A stretch of DNA of 63,212 bases from an uncultured Prevotella sp. (GTDB lineage Bacteria; Bacteroidota; Bacteroidia; Bacteroidales; Bacteroidaceae), in the NCBI GenBank assembly GCA_900315955.1, contig ONBC01000002.1:1-63212 (forward strand), in the 5' to 3' direction. The translations under genes and the position numbers were made by a program. The notes under the pieces are model-generated. The model worked only from the letters and a program-made list of their open reading frames with translations. It was not told the DNA's origin and made no database searches. This document shows, piece by piece, positions 36,607-46,210 of this stretch; within the stretch, counting starts at the first letter, position 1, and the number at the start of each line of letters is the position of its first letter.

Positions 36607-36643
36607 AAACCTGTGTGTTTGAGCCTTGACAGTAAGACAAACG

Positions 36644-36651
36644 CAAAGGTA
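36644..36651 (-). promoter_or_regulatory. -7 box of the GT14 gene
   Basis: Minus-strand TACCTTTG, 38 nt before the GT14 start; -33 box not clear. Confidence 0.45.
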
Positions 36652-36695
36652 ATAAAAAAAACAGATTAAGGCACGGTTATGTCGTTTTTATTGTG

Positions 36696-36703
36696 TAACT
36701 TTG
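36696..36703 (+). promoter_or_regulatory. -7 box of the GT2 gene
   Basis: TAACTTTG lies 26 nt before ATG 36730; the -33 box is not clear. Confidence 0.45.
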
Positions 36704-36729
36704 ATGTCTATCTTTGAATATTCATCTCA

Positions 36730-37671
36730 ATGACACGCATGAAGGTTTCGGTCATAGTACCCATATATAATGTAGAGAAATATATCTCTGCCTGCGCCCG
36801 GTCCTTGTTTGAGCAGACTTTCAAGGATGTGGAGTATATCTTTGTGAACGACTGCTCCACGGACCGCAGCCTTGAGATACTGAAAGACGTTGCCGCCCAC
36901 TATGCGTTGCCTCACTGCCAATTTATCAGCCACGAGCACAACCGTGGGTCGGGAGCCGCCCGGCTGACGGGCATGGAGCATGCCGGGGGCGACTTCGTGA
37001 TGTTTGTCGACAGTGACGACCTCGTTCCGGCCAATGCCGTTGAGACGCTCGTCAGACGACAGGCAGAGACGGGAGCGGACATGGTGGACGGTGCCACTGA
37101 CAGCTTCGCGGAAGATGCCTTCTTTGACAGACAGCTGCCCTTCAAAGGCCCGCACTTCGTCGAGAGACTCATCATCGGGAACACCGTTCCGCATCATGTC
37201 TGGGGACGGCTGATCCGAAGGAGCGTCTTTACCGACCATGACATCCACTTCACCGAAGGTGTCAACCAGGCGGAAGACTACAGTGTCATTCCCCGCGTGG
37301 CTTACTATGCTTCAAGGGCATGGACCGACACAGTGGTGTACCACTATCGCGTAGACCGCAGCGGATCGTTCACCGACGGCATCAGTCCCAAGCACCTCAG
37401 GTCTTTTCTCAAAGCCAACCAGATCATCACTTCCTTCTTTCAAGACAAGGGAAAGAAGTTCCTTTACCCGCTGCAAGTAGGGCTCATCAATACGGGCTAC
37501 CTCGCCGTGAAAGCCGGCGCAAGCCTTGAACAGGTGAGACAGGCTTTAGCATTCAGGCCCCACGGCTGCCTCTTCCGGCTCGCTGATCTTCTGCTGACCC
37601 ATCAACCGACGGTTCATGCGGCAAGATTGGAATATCTTGTGTTGAAAAGATTGTATCTTCAAACCCACTGA
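36730..37671 (+). CDS. GT2-family glycosyltransferase
   Basis: A 313-aa GT-A-fold enzyme. The N-terminus (MKVSVIVPIYNVEKYI, then SLFEQTFKDVEYIFVNDCSTD) is the classic nucleotide-sugar-binding start; the DxD-like metal motif is in MFVDSDD (about residue 97), and acceptor-side residues include NQAEDYSVIPR. It adds a sugar to a growing polysaccharide on the cytoplasmic face. ATG 36739 (MKVSV) is an equally good start. It is convergent with the flippase gene. Confidence 0.9.
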   Translation: MTRMKVSVIVPIYNVEKYISACARSLFEQTFKDVEYIFVNDCSTDRSLEILKDVAAHYALPHCQFISHEHNRGSGAARLTGMEHAGGDFVMFVDSDDLVPANAVETLVRRQAETGADMVDGATDSFAEDAFFDRQLPFKGPHFVERLIIGNTVPHHVWGRLIRRSVFTDHDIHFTEGVNQAEDYSVIPRVAYYASRAWTDTVVYHYRVDRSGSFTDGISPKHLRSFLKANQIITSFFQDKGKKFLYPLQVGLINTGYLAVKAGASLEQVRQALAFRPHGCLFRLADLLLTHQPTVHAARLEYLVLKRLYLQTH

Positions 37672-37705
37672 CAGCTTCGGCACCTGCGCAAGCAACGGTG
37701 CTCAA

Positions 37706-39151
37706 TTACTTGCGCTTCAGCTTCGCCTTGGCAAAGGCCAGGCACTCTTCCAAGATGACGGCATGGCTGAGCTTCATCACGATAAAGTAAACAACGGAAG
37801 CGATAACAACCCGCGAAAGAAACAACAAGGCATTGCCGTGCAGAAAGCTGGTCAGGACGTAGGTAACAGCCATTGTCATGAAGGCCGCCAAACAGAACGG
37901 TCCCAAGTCCTTGAGGGTTTCCAGCACTGTCACACCCACCATCCGGTAAGCGATGTATTGCCAGACGGCAAGCCATAGGACGAGGAACAGCGAATAGGCC
38001 GCCACCATCACATTGATTCCAAACGAATGAAGCACCACGATAATTAAGATCTGCAGGGCGATCTGACCCACGTTGCACCACATATAGATGTCGGAACGGC
38101 CCCGGCTGATCGCAAGGTTCTGGTACAAGGTATAGAAGGGCACGAAAGCCCCGCCGACACAGAGCATCTGCAACAAGATGACGCTGCCCGTCCACTTAGG
38201 ACCGATGGTAAGCAGGATAAACTCGTTGGCTACCAACGCCAACCCGAACATGGCGGGGAAAGACAGGAAGGCGGTGAAGCGCATCATCTTCCGGAAGACC
38301 TGCTTCTCGCGCCCGGGCTCTTCCTTGACGCTCACCATGACAGGCTGCGCGATCTGACCTACGGTATTGGCGACAAACGAGTCGGCCATCGTGTTCCACT
38401 TGTTTGCCTGGGAGAAGTTGCCCACGGCATGCATCGGATAGAGCCGGCCAAAGATAAAGGTCAGGACATTCTGGCTGAGCGTATTGATAATGTTCGTCAC
38501 AAGCAAACGCATGCCGAAACGGAACATGCGCCGGACCGGGCCAAAGTCGATATGGAGATTGGCAATGCGTGGGGTGTAATAGAAACGACAGAGATTCAAT
38601 AACGTGATATAAACCACTTGCTGCCAGGCCAGGCTCCAGTAGGCAAAACCATTGAAGGCGAGAACGGTTCCTACGGTTCCCGAGCCAAGAAGGGCAACGC
38701 CGCCGCAGACCATGAGTTCCCGGTTCATCATGTTCTTTGTCATGTAGGCATTGCTCGTAATGCCCAGGGAAGAGATGAGGAAGGTCAGAAAGACGAAACG
38801 GGACAAGGTTGTCAGGCGCGGCTCATGAAAGAACTTGGCTATCAGCGGCGCACAAAAGAACAAGACGGCATAAACAGTCAGGCTCACGAGCACGTTGAAC
38901 CAAAACACCGAGTTGTAATCGTTGCGCGTAGGGTGCTTCAGATTGATGAGTCCCTGGGTAAAGCCACTGCTTTGAAGATTGCCCGCAATGGCCGTGAAAA
39001 CCGTCAGCACTCCTACAATGCCATAGTCGGCAGGTGAAAGAAGCCTGCCTAACACAATGCCGAAAACAAGATTCAAAACCTGTGTGGTGCCACTGTTCAT
39101 TGCCCCCCAAAAAAGGCCTGTCGCCGTCTTTTCTTTTAGAGATTCAGACAT
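37706..39151 (-). CDS. Polysaccharide flippase, MOP/PST family (Wzx/WzxC-like)
   Basis: A 481-aa inner-membrane protein with about 12-14 helices. The start (KTATGLFWGAMNSGTTQVLNLVFGIVLGRLLSPADYGIVG) is the typical opening of WzxC/TuaB-type exporters that flip lipid-linked oligosaccharide units to the periplasm. Full length for the family. A minus-strand TACTTTTG box at 39171-39178 lies 20 nt before the start. With the GT and LicD genes nearby it supports a surface-polysaccharide region. Confidence 0.92.
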   Translation of the reverse strand: MSESLKEKTATGLFWGAMNSGTTQVLNLVFGIVLGRLLSPADYGIVGVLTVFTAIAGNLQSSGFTQGLINLKHPTRNDYNSVFWFNVLVSLTVYAVLFFCAPLIAKFFHEPRLTTLSRFVFLTFLISSLGITSNAYMTKNMMNRELMVCGGVALLGSGTVGTVLAFNGFAYWSLAWQQVVYITLLNLCRFYYTPRIANLHIDFGPVRRMFRFGMRLLVTNIINTLSQNVLTFIFGRLYPMHAVGNFSQANKWNTMADSFVANTVGQIAQPVMVSVKEEPGREKQVFRKMMRFTAFLSFPAMFGLALVANEFILLTIGPKWTGSVILLQMLCVGGAFVPFYTLYQNLAISRGRSDIYMWCNVGQIALQILIIVVLHSFGINVMVAAYSLFLVLWLAVWQYIAYRMVGVTVLETLKDLGPFCLAAFMTMAVTYVLTSFLHGNALLFLSRVVIASVVYFIVMKLSHAVILEECLAFAKAKLKRK

Positions 39152-39494
39152 GATATTTTTCTTTATCGTGCAAAAGTAATCATAAATGTCGGTATAATTG
39201 TTGTCTTTGCCGTTTTTTATATTACCTTTGTGTCAAAAATAATAGAGCATTATGATTGTAAGATAAGCGAATATCTATCACGCTTGGGCAGATGTTGCGA
39301 CGCTGTCTCAACTTTTCGATCCAACAGGAGTAATATCTCAGAAATTTTAGGTAAGTTTGCAACCCAAAAGCACTCAGACAGTAAGCATTTCGACAAATGA
39401 CATAAAGTCAAAGGCTAAGCAACCAATCATAATGGCTGTCGGAATGGGCAAACGATCGGGCGAATATACGATATACAAATAAAAAAATGACAAC
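39152..39494. other. AT-rich intergenic region between flippase and LicD genes
   Basis: Contains the flippase -7 box on the minus strand (39171-39178) and two plus-strand TAnnTTTG boxes (TACCTTTG 39223-39230, TAAGTTTG 39352-39359) that could serve LicD; neither has a convincing TTTG 19-20 nt upstream. No gene seen. Confidence 0.5.
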
Positions 39495-40334
39495 ATGCCT
39501 CTGAATAAAACATATACCAAAGAGGAGCTTCAACAACTGCACGACACACTATACGAGATATTAGCTGAAATATCAAGAGTGTGTGAAAAGCTAAAAATTC
39601 ATTTCTTCCTGACAGGGGGATCTGTTATTGGAGCTAAGTTTTGGCAAGGAATCATAGCGTGGGATGACGACATTGATATAGGAATGAAACGGGAGGATTA
39701 TGAGATATTCTTAAGAGAAGCTCCTAAGATTCTACAGAAGAAGTATTTCCTGCAATGGTATGGCAGCGACCCACATACGCCTTTCTATTTTGCGAAGCTC
39801 AGAAAGAATGGGACAGTCTTCCAAGAAGAAATAGCTGAAGGATTGGGAATGCATAACGGCATTTACATCGATATCTTCCCATTCGATAAGTTACCTGACA
39901 ATAAAACAACAAGGAAATGGCAAAGAAAACTTGCTCTTTTGTTAGATGATTGCTTCTTTTGCAAAGAAGTGTGGCCGTATCAATATTTTGGCAAATGTAA
40001 ACTCAGCAAGCCTTTCAAACAGACAGTTTTCCACATGTTCAAGATAAGGCTGCTTTCCATGATGATGAGCCGGAGCTTTGCTTACAAATGCTTCTGCAAA
40101 GTTCAGCAAGCCTTTAATTTCAAACCGTGTAAATATTATGGTCAGATGATGATCAAGAACGAGATCATACCTGCTGATGAGATAGATAAAGTAAAGTTCG
40201 TAAAGTTTGGCAATAAGCTGATACCTGTTCCTTTCGATAGTGATCTCTATTTAAAGAATCACTATGGGAAAGTAGAGAAATATCCACCTGAGGAAATGAG
40301 AGTGACTCATAAACCGACTCATCTCTCATTTTAA
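39495..40334 (+). CDS. LicD-family phosphotransferase
   Basis: A 279-aa protein of the LicD/fukutin-related nucleotidyltransferase-fold family, which transfers phosphocholine, phosphoethanolamine or similar groups to cell-surface glycans. Visible motifs: FLTGGSVIGAKFWQGIIAWDDDIDIGM (about 33-59; the DDDID metal site), FYFAKLRKNGT, GIYIDIFPFDKLPD and the C-terminal HYGKVEKYPPEEMR. The gene is clearly more AT-rich than its neighbours and uses A/T-ending codons, suggesting transfer from another genome. It stands on the same strand as the broken membrane-protein gene 133 nt downstream. Confidence 0.9.
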   Translation: MPLNKTYTKEELQQLHDTLYEILAEISRVCEKLKIHFFLTGGSVIGAKFWQGIIAWDDDIDIGMKREDYEIFLREAPKILQKKYFLQWYGSDPHTPFYFAKLRKNGTVFQEEIAEGLGMHNGIYIDIFPFDKLPDNKTTRKWQRKLALLLDDCFFCKEVWPYQYFGKCKLSKPFKQTVFHMFKIRLLSMMMSRSFAYKCFCKVQQAFNFKPCKYYGQMMIKNEIIPADEIDKVKFVKFGNKLIPVPFDSDLYLKNHYGKVEKYPPEEMRVTHKPTHLSF

Positions 40335-40467
40335 TCTGTAAACATCTCACACAGATGATCCCACACCGCAGGATCAGCCACACCGAGCCTTACGGTATTT
40401 TGAACGCGCTACGCACTGTCCCGACCGACCCGATGTTGCCGTGCGACATAAAAGAAATACTACAAAC

Positions 40468-41832
40468 ATGCGTAATCCTTTTCATATCTTTGCCATTCGC
40501 AAGGACGAGCGATGGTTCGCTTTGGCATCGACGTGTATCCTCATGATGCTCAACGCACTGCTTATCTACAACCACAGTCCGAAATTTCTTCAGGCCAACT
40601 GGGGCAAGATTGGCGGCTGGAGCCTGTTCAACGACCGGCTCCACCTCTCCGGCTACGACCCGTATGCTTACATGACGCTGACGAAGTATAATGTCTATTA
40701 CAATCTCGACCGCCATCCTCTCCTGACAGCCTTGCTCTATCCTTTCTCGGTCCTCAACCATTGGATTATGGAGACTTGGAATGTCAATGCCGCCATGTTC
40801 ATCATGGCCTTCTTCGTCATCATCGCGGCACTCTACGCGGCGATCTTCCTGTACCGGACCCTACACGAACTGATGGGACTGAAGAAAAGCGACAGCATCT
40901 GGCTGACGGCACTGCTCTTCTCTTTCGCCTCCATCATGACAACGGCAATGTCGCCCGACCATTTCGTCTTCTCCTTCTCCCTGCTTGTCTTCACGCTCTA
41001 TGTCTTCGGCCGATGCATCCGTCAGGGGAAGCCCATCGCCTGGTACAAGGCAGGACTGCTCTATTTCTTCACGACGGGAATCACGCTGACCAACGGTGTC
41101 AAGACCCTGCTCGGCGTGCTCTTTGTTGACAAGCTTAAAGCTTTCTCCTGGAAAAACATTCTCTTAGGCTTTCTCCTGCCTACCGCCATTCTCACCGGTG
41201 CTTATTTTGCCCAAGACAGGATCTTAGTAGCACAACGGGACAGAAACACCGCTGAGATGTTGAAAAAGAAAGCCGCCTTAAACCCCGAAAAGGCACAGTA
41301 AGACTCGATGGCTTCTATCAGACACACGCAATTTGTGAACAAGATCAGCGGACGACCCCTCAGCGACAAGCCTTTCCTATGCTGGATCAACGCTGATGCC
41401 TCCCGCTGGAACGGTATCGTGGACGGGCTCTTCGGCGAGTCGATACAGCTCCATCGTCAATATCTCTTGGGCGATGTCTTCCTGGGACGGCCGCTCGAAA
41501 TACATTATTCTTCCTGGATCAACTATGCCCTTGAAGCCGTATTCGTCATCCTTTTCTTCGCCGGACTGGTTTGCGGACGCAAAGACCGTATCCTTCAGAT
41601 GCTCCTTTCCTGGTTCGCCATCGACCTTGTCATCCATGTCGTCCTCGGGTTTGGCCTCAACGAAGTATCGATCAACGGCGGCCACTGGATGTTCATCATT
41701 CCCGTAGCCTTAGCCTGCCTGCTCAAGAAACTGCAAGGCCGTACGGCACAATGCACCGGTTTCGTCATCAAGCTCTTCACTATCTATCTGTGGGGGTACA
41801 ACGGCTATCTTGTCGCCTCGTATCTGTTATAA
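40468..41832 (+). pseudogene. DUF6080-like membrane protein interrupted by an in-frame stop
   Basis: Paralogue of the protein at 33239, with the same order of blocks (MRNPFHIFAIRKDERW, SGYDPYAYM, DRHPLL, MSPDHF, LTNGVK, GESIQLH, VLGFGLNEV). The frame is open from ATG 40468 to TAA 41299-41301 (codon 278) and continues in the same frame from 41302 to TAA 41830-41832. A single base change from a sense codon could produce the stop. It falls in the polar loop between the two membrane halves. It is either a recent nonsense mutation, a sequence error, or two separately made halves (ATG 41308 could restart). Confidence 0.75.
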
Positions 41833-41934
41833 AGGCCACCTGTGCGGATGTCCAAAAAAGGAGACCTGCATAAGGCCGTTGACTACATTTGCGTCTGACG
41901 GTTTCCAATCGTAACAAAAACATACCGTTTTTGC

Positions 41935-41965
41935 TTGTTTATGTCGAGTAATTGTCTTATTTTTG
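41935..41965 (+). promoter_or_regulatory. Promoter of the AAA-ATPase/DUF1703 gene
   Basis: TTG 41935-41937, 20-nt spacer, TATTTTTG 41958-41965; ATG 41990 follows 24 nt later. Confidence 0.65.
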
Positions 41966-41989
41966 CAAGTAGCAATCAATTCACAGACC

Positions 41990-43561
41990 ATGACAAAATA
42001 TCCCATAGGCATTCAGACTTTCTCGAACATCCGGGAAGAGCAATATTTGTACGTTGACAAGACGCAATACGTGTATGAGTTGGCTAATACCAAGAAGTAC
42101 GTATTCCTCTCACGTCCGCGCCGCTTTGGCAAATCCTTGCTCACGAGCACGTTCCACGCTTATTTCAGTGGTCGGAAAGAGCTGTTCAAAGGTCTGGCCA
42201 TTGAGCAGTTGGAAAAGGAGTGGACGCAATACCCCGTGCTGCACTTCAGCCTTTCCACGGCCAAGCGGGGGACTGTGGAGGACCTGGACAACCAATTAGA
42301 CTTTCAATTAGGACGTTGCGAAAAAGAGTATCAGTTGCCACAAGGCGGAAAGGATACCACCTCAAGGTTTCAAGCCTTAATCACGCATTTATTTGAGAAG
42401 ACTGGGCAACAGGTCGTCATCCTCATCGACGAATACGATGCGCCGCTGCTCACCGTTCTGCACGACAAGGAGCGGTTGGAGGCCATCCGTACCGAGCTGC
42501 AGTCGTTCTATTCGCCGCTGAAGGACCTCGACCCCTACCTCCGCTTCGTGTTCATCACGGGCATCAGCAAGTTCTCGCAGCTGAGCATCTTCTCGCAGCT
42601 CAACAACCTCTACAACATTTCCATGTTGCCCAAATACGCAGCATTATGTGGCATCACACAACAAGAATTAGAGGATAACTTCCAAGAGGGTATCAGTGGG
42701 CTGGCGCGGAACCTGGACTGTTCGAAGGATGAGGTCCTGCAAAAGCTGAGACGGCAATACGACGGCTATCACTTCGCCGCCAAGTCGCCCGGTGTTTACA
42801 ATCCCTTCAGCCTGCTCTACGCCATGGACACAGAAGAGATTGGCAACTACTGGTTCGCAACGGGCACGCCCACTTTCCTGGTCAACATGATCAGGAAGTT
42901 CCATACCGACATCACGAAGATCGACGGCGCACTGGCCTCCGCACAAGAGTTTGACGCACCCACGGAGGACATGCACTCCATATTGCCGCTGTTTTATCAG
43001 AGCGGCTACATCACCATCAAAGGCTATGATCCCATCCTCGACAGTTATACCCTTGGATTTCCCAACGAGGAGGTCAAGGTGGGACTGCTCTACACGCTCG
43101 TTCCCTACTACGTAAACCGCGACACCAACCTCACGCGCAACACCGTGGGACAGATGTACCTGGCCTTGCGGCGCGACGATATCAACGAGGCATTGGGCAT
43201 CGCACGAAGTTTCTTCGCGGGCATTCCTTACGAGGAAGGCACACTCAAGGACGCACCCACCAGCGAGGGACACTTCACGGTCATGCTCTACGTGATGTTC
43301 TCTTTCCTCAACCTCTATGTTTATGCCCAGGTGCGCACGGCAAAGGGACGCATGGACATCCTGCTGAAAACCGATACGGCCATCTACGTCATGGAACTGA
43401 AGATCGACGGCAGCGTGGACGAGGCCCTCCGGCAAATCGATGACAAAGGCTACGCTATTCCTTATGAGGCCGATGGAAGAAAGGTCGTCAAGGTTGGCCT
43501 CAACTTCTCCACCAATGAAAGAACCATCAAGGAGTGGAAAGTAGAGACACAAAAAAACTAA
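41990..43561 (+). CDS. AAA-ATPase-like protein with PD-(D/E)XK nuclease domain (PF09820/DUF1703 type)
   Basis: A 523-aa cytosolic protein. The N-terminal AAA-like domain starts KYPIGIQTFSNIREEQYLYVDKTQYVYEL and has a Walker A variant in SRPRRFGKSLL and a Walker B in VVILIDEYDAPLL. The C-terminal domain carries a PD-(D/E)XK-like core (GRMDILLKTDTAIYVMELKI followed by a lysine-rich strand). This family is very abundant and multicopy in Bacteroidales; its biological role is not established, though nuclease-like or mobile-element functions are suspected. The start at 41990 follows a good promoter. Convergent with the PBP1A gene. Confidence 0.9.
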   Translation: MTKYPIGIQTFSNIREEQYLYVDKTQYVYELANTKKYVFLSRPRRFGKSLLTSTFHAYFSGRKELFKGLAIEQLEKEWTQYPVLHFSLSTAKRGTVEDLDNQLDFQLGRCEKEYQLPQGGKDTTSRFQALITHLFEKTGQQVVILIDEYDAPLLTVLHDKERLEAIRTELQSFYSPLKDLDPYLRFVFITGISKFSQLSIFSQLNNLYNISMLPKYAALCGITQQELEDNFQEGISGLARNLDCSKDEVLQKLRRQYDGYHFAAKSPGVYNPFSLLYAMDTEEIGNYWFATGTPTFLVNMIRKFHTDITKIDGALASAQEFDAPTEDMHSILPLFYQSGYITIKGYDPILDSYTLGFPNEEVKVGLLYTLVPYYVNRDTNLTRNTVGQMYLALRRDDINEALGIARSFFAGIPYEEGTLKDAPTSEGHFTVMLYVMFSFLNLYVYAQVRTAKGRMDILLKTDTAIYVMELKIDGSVDEALRQIDDKGYAIPYEADGRKVVKVGLNFSTNERTIKEWKVETQKN

Positions 43562-43585
43562 GAAGCCTTCTTATCCTGTTCTTCC

Positions 43586-45901
43586 TTATTCGTACACCTC
43601 ATCAATGCCGTTGGCTCCTCCCGTGTCATCGTCCTTGGCGCACGGGTTATAGTCGGGCGGCACATTGAACGTTGCCGTAGGCTTATACGGCAAGGCCGGG
43701 TCGCGATAAACCTTCTTCATGAAGTAAGCCCAGATAGGCAGTGCCATCGTTGCTCCCTGTCCATACGTCATAGAGTCGAAGTGGATGTCGCGGTCCTCAC
43801 CACCGACCCATACACCACTGACGAGCTGGGGCGTGAAGCCCATGAACCAGGCGTCAGAGTTGTTGTTCGTCGTACCGGTCTTGCCACCGATCTCACCCGG
43901 CATATTATATTTGTAACGCAGCCGCCCTGCGGTACCCTCATCGACGACGGCCTTCAGCTCCACAATCATCTTATAGGCACTCTCTGAGGAGATGACCTCC
44001 TGCATGCGCGGTTCAAAGGTGGCCACGGTGTTGCCTTCCGCATCCTCGATACGCGTGACGAAGAGCGGAGCGAGGCGCACGCCGTTGTTGGCAAACGTCG
44101 TATAGGCACTCACCATCTCGCCCACCGACACCTCGCAGGGACCGAGCGCCAAGGCCATGGACGGATAGATGTCTGGGTTGTTGATGCCGAACTTATGGAG
44201 CATGTCGACAAACTGCCGCGGGTTGAGCTTCGACATCAGATAAGCCGAAATCCAGTTGTTCGACTGTGCCAGCCCCCATTTGAGCGTTACCATCTGTCCG
44301 TAGCAGCGCCGGTTGCTGTTGCGCGGTGTCCAGGGACGGCCGGCCACCATGTAGGTACGCTGCACATTGGGAGCCTTGTCGCAGGGCGAGGCTCCGTTTT
44401 CCATGGCCAGGGAGTAGAGGAACGGCTTGATGGTCGAACCGACCTGGCGTCGCCCGCCCATCACCATGTCGTACTGGAAGTGGGCAAAGTCGATGCCGCC
44501 CACATAAGCCTTTACCTGTCCCGTGTGAGCGTCCATGCTCATGAAGCCGGCGCGAAGGAATTGCTTGTAATAACGGATCGAGTCGATAGGTGTCATCACC
44601 GTGTCCACATCGCCGTTGTAGGTGAAGACAGACATGTCTACAGGCGTGTGGAAGGCACGGTGGATCTCTTCCTGCGAGGCACCGTTCTCCTTCATCGTGA
44701 TATATCGCTCACTCTGCCTCACGGCACGGGCCATGATGGCGTTGACCTGTTGCTGCGAGAGGTTGCCGCTGAACGGGGCATTGGCACCCTTCACCGCGTT
44801 CTCTTTGTCGAAGGCGGGCTGAAGGAACTTCGCCACATGCCCGTAGACCGACTCCTCGGCATAGCGCTGCATGCGCGAGTCGATGGTCGTATGGATACGC
44901 AGGCCGTCGGTATAGATATTATAGAAGGTGCCGTCTTTCTTCGTGTTCTTTTTGCACCATCCGCAGAGCGGGTCAGTAGCGAAGGCAATGGAGTCGATGA
45001 CATACTGCCGCTTGTTCCACGACGGATAGTTCTTCGGATCAGGCCGGTCCATCATCATGTACTGCCGGAGGAACTCGCGGAAGTAGACCGCCGTGCCGTC
45101 CTTGTGGTCGGTGCGGTGGAAATGGAGCGTCACGGGCTCGGCACTGTCGGCCTCATAGTCGGCCTGTGAGATGTAGCCGGCCTTAAGCATCTGTCCGAGC
45201 ACGACGTTGCGCCGGTCGCGGGCGCGGTCCGGATAGCGCACGGGGTTGAAGAGCGACGGGTTCTTGCACAGCCCCACGAGCAGCGCGGCCTCATCAATGG
45301 TGAGCTTGGACGGCTCCTTGCCGAAATAGGTCTCGGCAGCGTTCTTGATGCCCACGGCTCCGTGGAGGAAGTCGAAATAGTTGAGGTAGAGCGCGATGAT
45401 CTCTTCCTTAGTGTACATGCGCTCGAGCTTGATGGCCGTCACCCATTCGATAGGTTTCTGCAGCAGTCGCTCCGAGGCAGAGTGCACAGGAGCCGAATAA
45501 AGCTGCTTGGCGAGCTGCTGCGTGATGGTACTGCCGCCGCCCGCCGAGGTCTGGCCTAAGAGACCGCGCTTGACGATGGCGCGTGTCAGGGCGATGAAGT
45601 CGATGCCCGAGTGTTCATAGAAGCGCACGTCCTCCGTGGCCACAAGGGCCTGCACGAGATAGGGCGACAGCTTCTTGTAAGGCACGGGGATGCGGTTGGA
45701 ACGGTCCAGATTATAGGTGCCAAGGATATGCCCGTCGGCCGAGAAGATCTGGGAGGCCGACTTGGAGATAGGGTTCTGAAGATTGTCAATATCGGGCGAA
45801 TAGCCGATAATGCCGAACCATATCAGGAAAAAGAGCAGGGCGCTGATGCCCACTCCGCAAGTGAGCAACAGCCAAAGCGTCTTGATGAATTTCTTTCTCA
45901 C
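43586..45901 (-). CDS. Penicillin-binding protein 1A (bifunctional), probable GTG start
   Basis: A bifunctional peptidoglycan synthase of about 771 aa. One N-terminal membrane helix (LLLTCGVGISALLFFLIWFG), a GT51 glycosyltransferase domain (EDVRFYEHSGID with the catalytic Glu; GGGSTITQQLAKQL) and a transpeptidase domain with S-T-I-K (GSTIKPF), S-N-N (AQSNNWIS) and K-T-G (GGKTGTTNN). The frame is open to ATG 45997, but a minus-strand TATTTTTG box at 45926-45933 lies inside that extension; GTG 45899-45901 (VRKKFIKTLW) gives the usual PBP1A start. If the box is not used, the longer 803-aa form is possible. Confidence 0.93.
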   Translation of the reverse strand: MRKKFIKTLWLLLTCGVGISALLFFLIWFGIIGYSPDIDNLQNPISKSASQIFSADGHILGTYNLDRSNRIPVPYKKLSPYLVQALVATEDVRFYEHSGIDFIALTRAIVKRGLLGQTSAGGGSTITQQLAKQLYSAPVHSASERLLQKPIEWVTAIKLERMYTKEEIIALYLNYFDFLHGAVGIKNAAETYFGKEPSKLTIDEAALLVGLCKNPSLFNPVRYPDRARDRRNVVLGQMLKAGYISQADYEADSAEPVTLHFHRTDHKDGTAVYFREFLRQYMMMDRPDPKNYPSWNKRQYVIDSIAFATDPLCGWCKKNTKKDGTFYNIYTDGLRIHTTIDSRMQRYAEESVYGHVAKFLQPAFDKENAVKGANAPFSGNLSQQQVNAIMARAVRQSERYITMKENGASQEEIHRAFHTPVDMSVFTYNGDVDTVMTPIDSIRYYKQFLRAGFMSMDAHTGQVKAYVGGIDFAHFQYDMVMGGRRQVGSTIKPFLYSLAMENGASPCDKAPNVQRTYMVAGRPWTPRNSNRRCYGQMVTLKWGLAQSNNWISAYLMSKLNPRQFVDMLHKFGINNPDIYPSMALALGPCEVSVGEMVSAYTTFANNGVRLAPLFVTRIEDAEGNTVATFEPRMQEVISSESAYKMIVELKAVVDEGTAGRLRYKYNMPGEIGGKTGTTNNNSDAWFMGFTPQLVSGVWVGGEDRDIHFDSMTYGQGATMALPIWAYFMKKVYRDPALPYKPTATFNVPPDYNPCAKDDDTGGANGIDEVYE

Positions 45902-45925
45902 GTTTGTCTTGCAACTATTATTTTG

Positions 45926-45933
45926 CAAAAATA
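45926..45933 (-). promoter_or_regulatory. -7 box upstream of the PBP1A GTG start
   Basis: Minus-strand TATTTTTG, 24 nt before GTG 45901. No clear -33 box. Confidence 0.45.
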
Positions 45934-46054
45934 CGGCTTTTTCCCGACTTACGCCTCTTTTCGGGAGAGAATTCCTTCCATGAAGACGCTTTTTCATTTT
46001 TTAGGACGCTTTCTCTCACCATCCGTCCTCACCATGATCACCTCTCGTGCTCTC

Positions 46055-46205
46055 TTAGCGCATGTCGCGATGGCGCTCCCGATATTCGGTAGGCGTGCAA
46101 CCCATATAGGTTTTGAAGAGGCGGACAAGGTTGCCGTAATTGTCAAACTCCATGTCGAGCGCGATCTCCTTGACTGGTTCGACCGAGGATAGCAGCCGAT
46201 CCGTT
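46055..46205 (-). pseudogene. C-terminal remnant of an AraC-family regulator
   Basis: Minus-strand translation gives RLLSSVEPVKEIALDMEF, then DNYGNLVRLFKTYMGCTPTEYRERHRDMR and a stop at 46055-46057. This is the second helix-turn-helix and end of an AraC DNA-binding domain. Upstream the frame hits a stop at about 46206 and runs into the dispersed repeat at 46211, so the N-terminal part is gone. The gene was probably truncated when the repeat or a rearrangement entered. Confidence 0.75.
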
Positions 46206-46210
46206 CAGGT

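Noticed and set aside
45611-46192. 193-codon plus-strand frame over the PBP1A N-terminus and the AraC remnant
   Set aside because: It mixes antisense of two different genes; the minus-strand AraC tail explains the second half.
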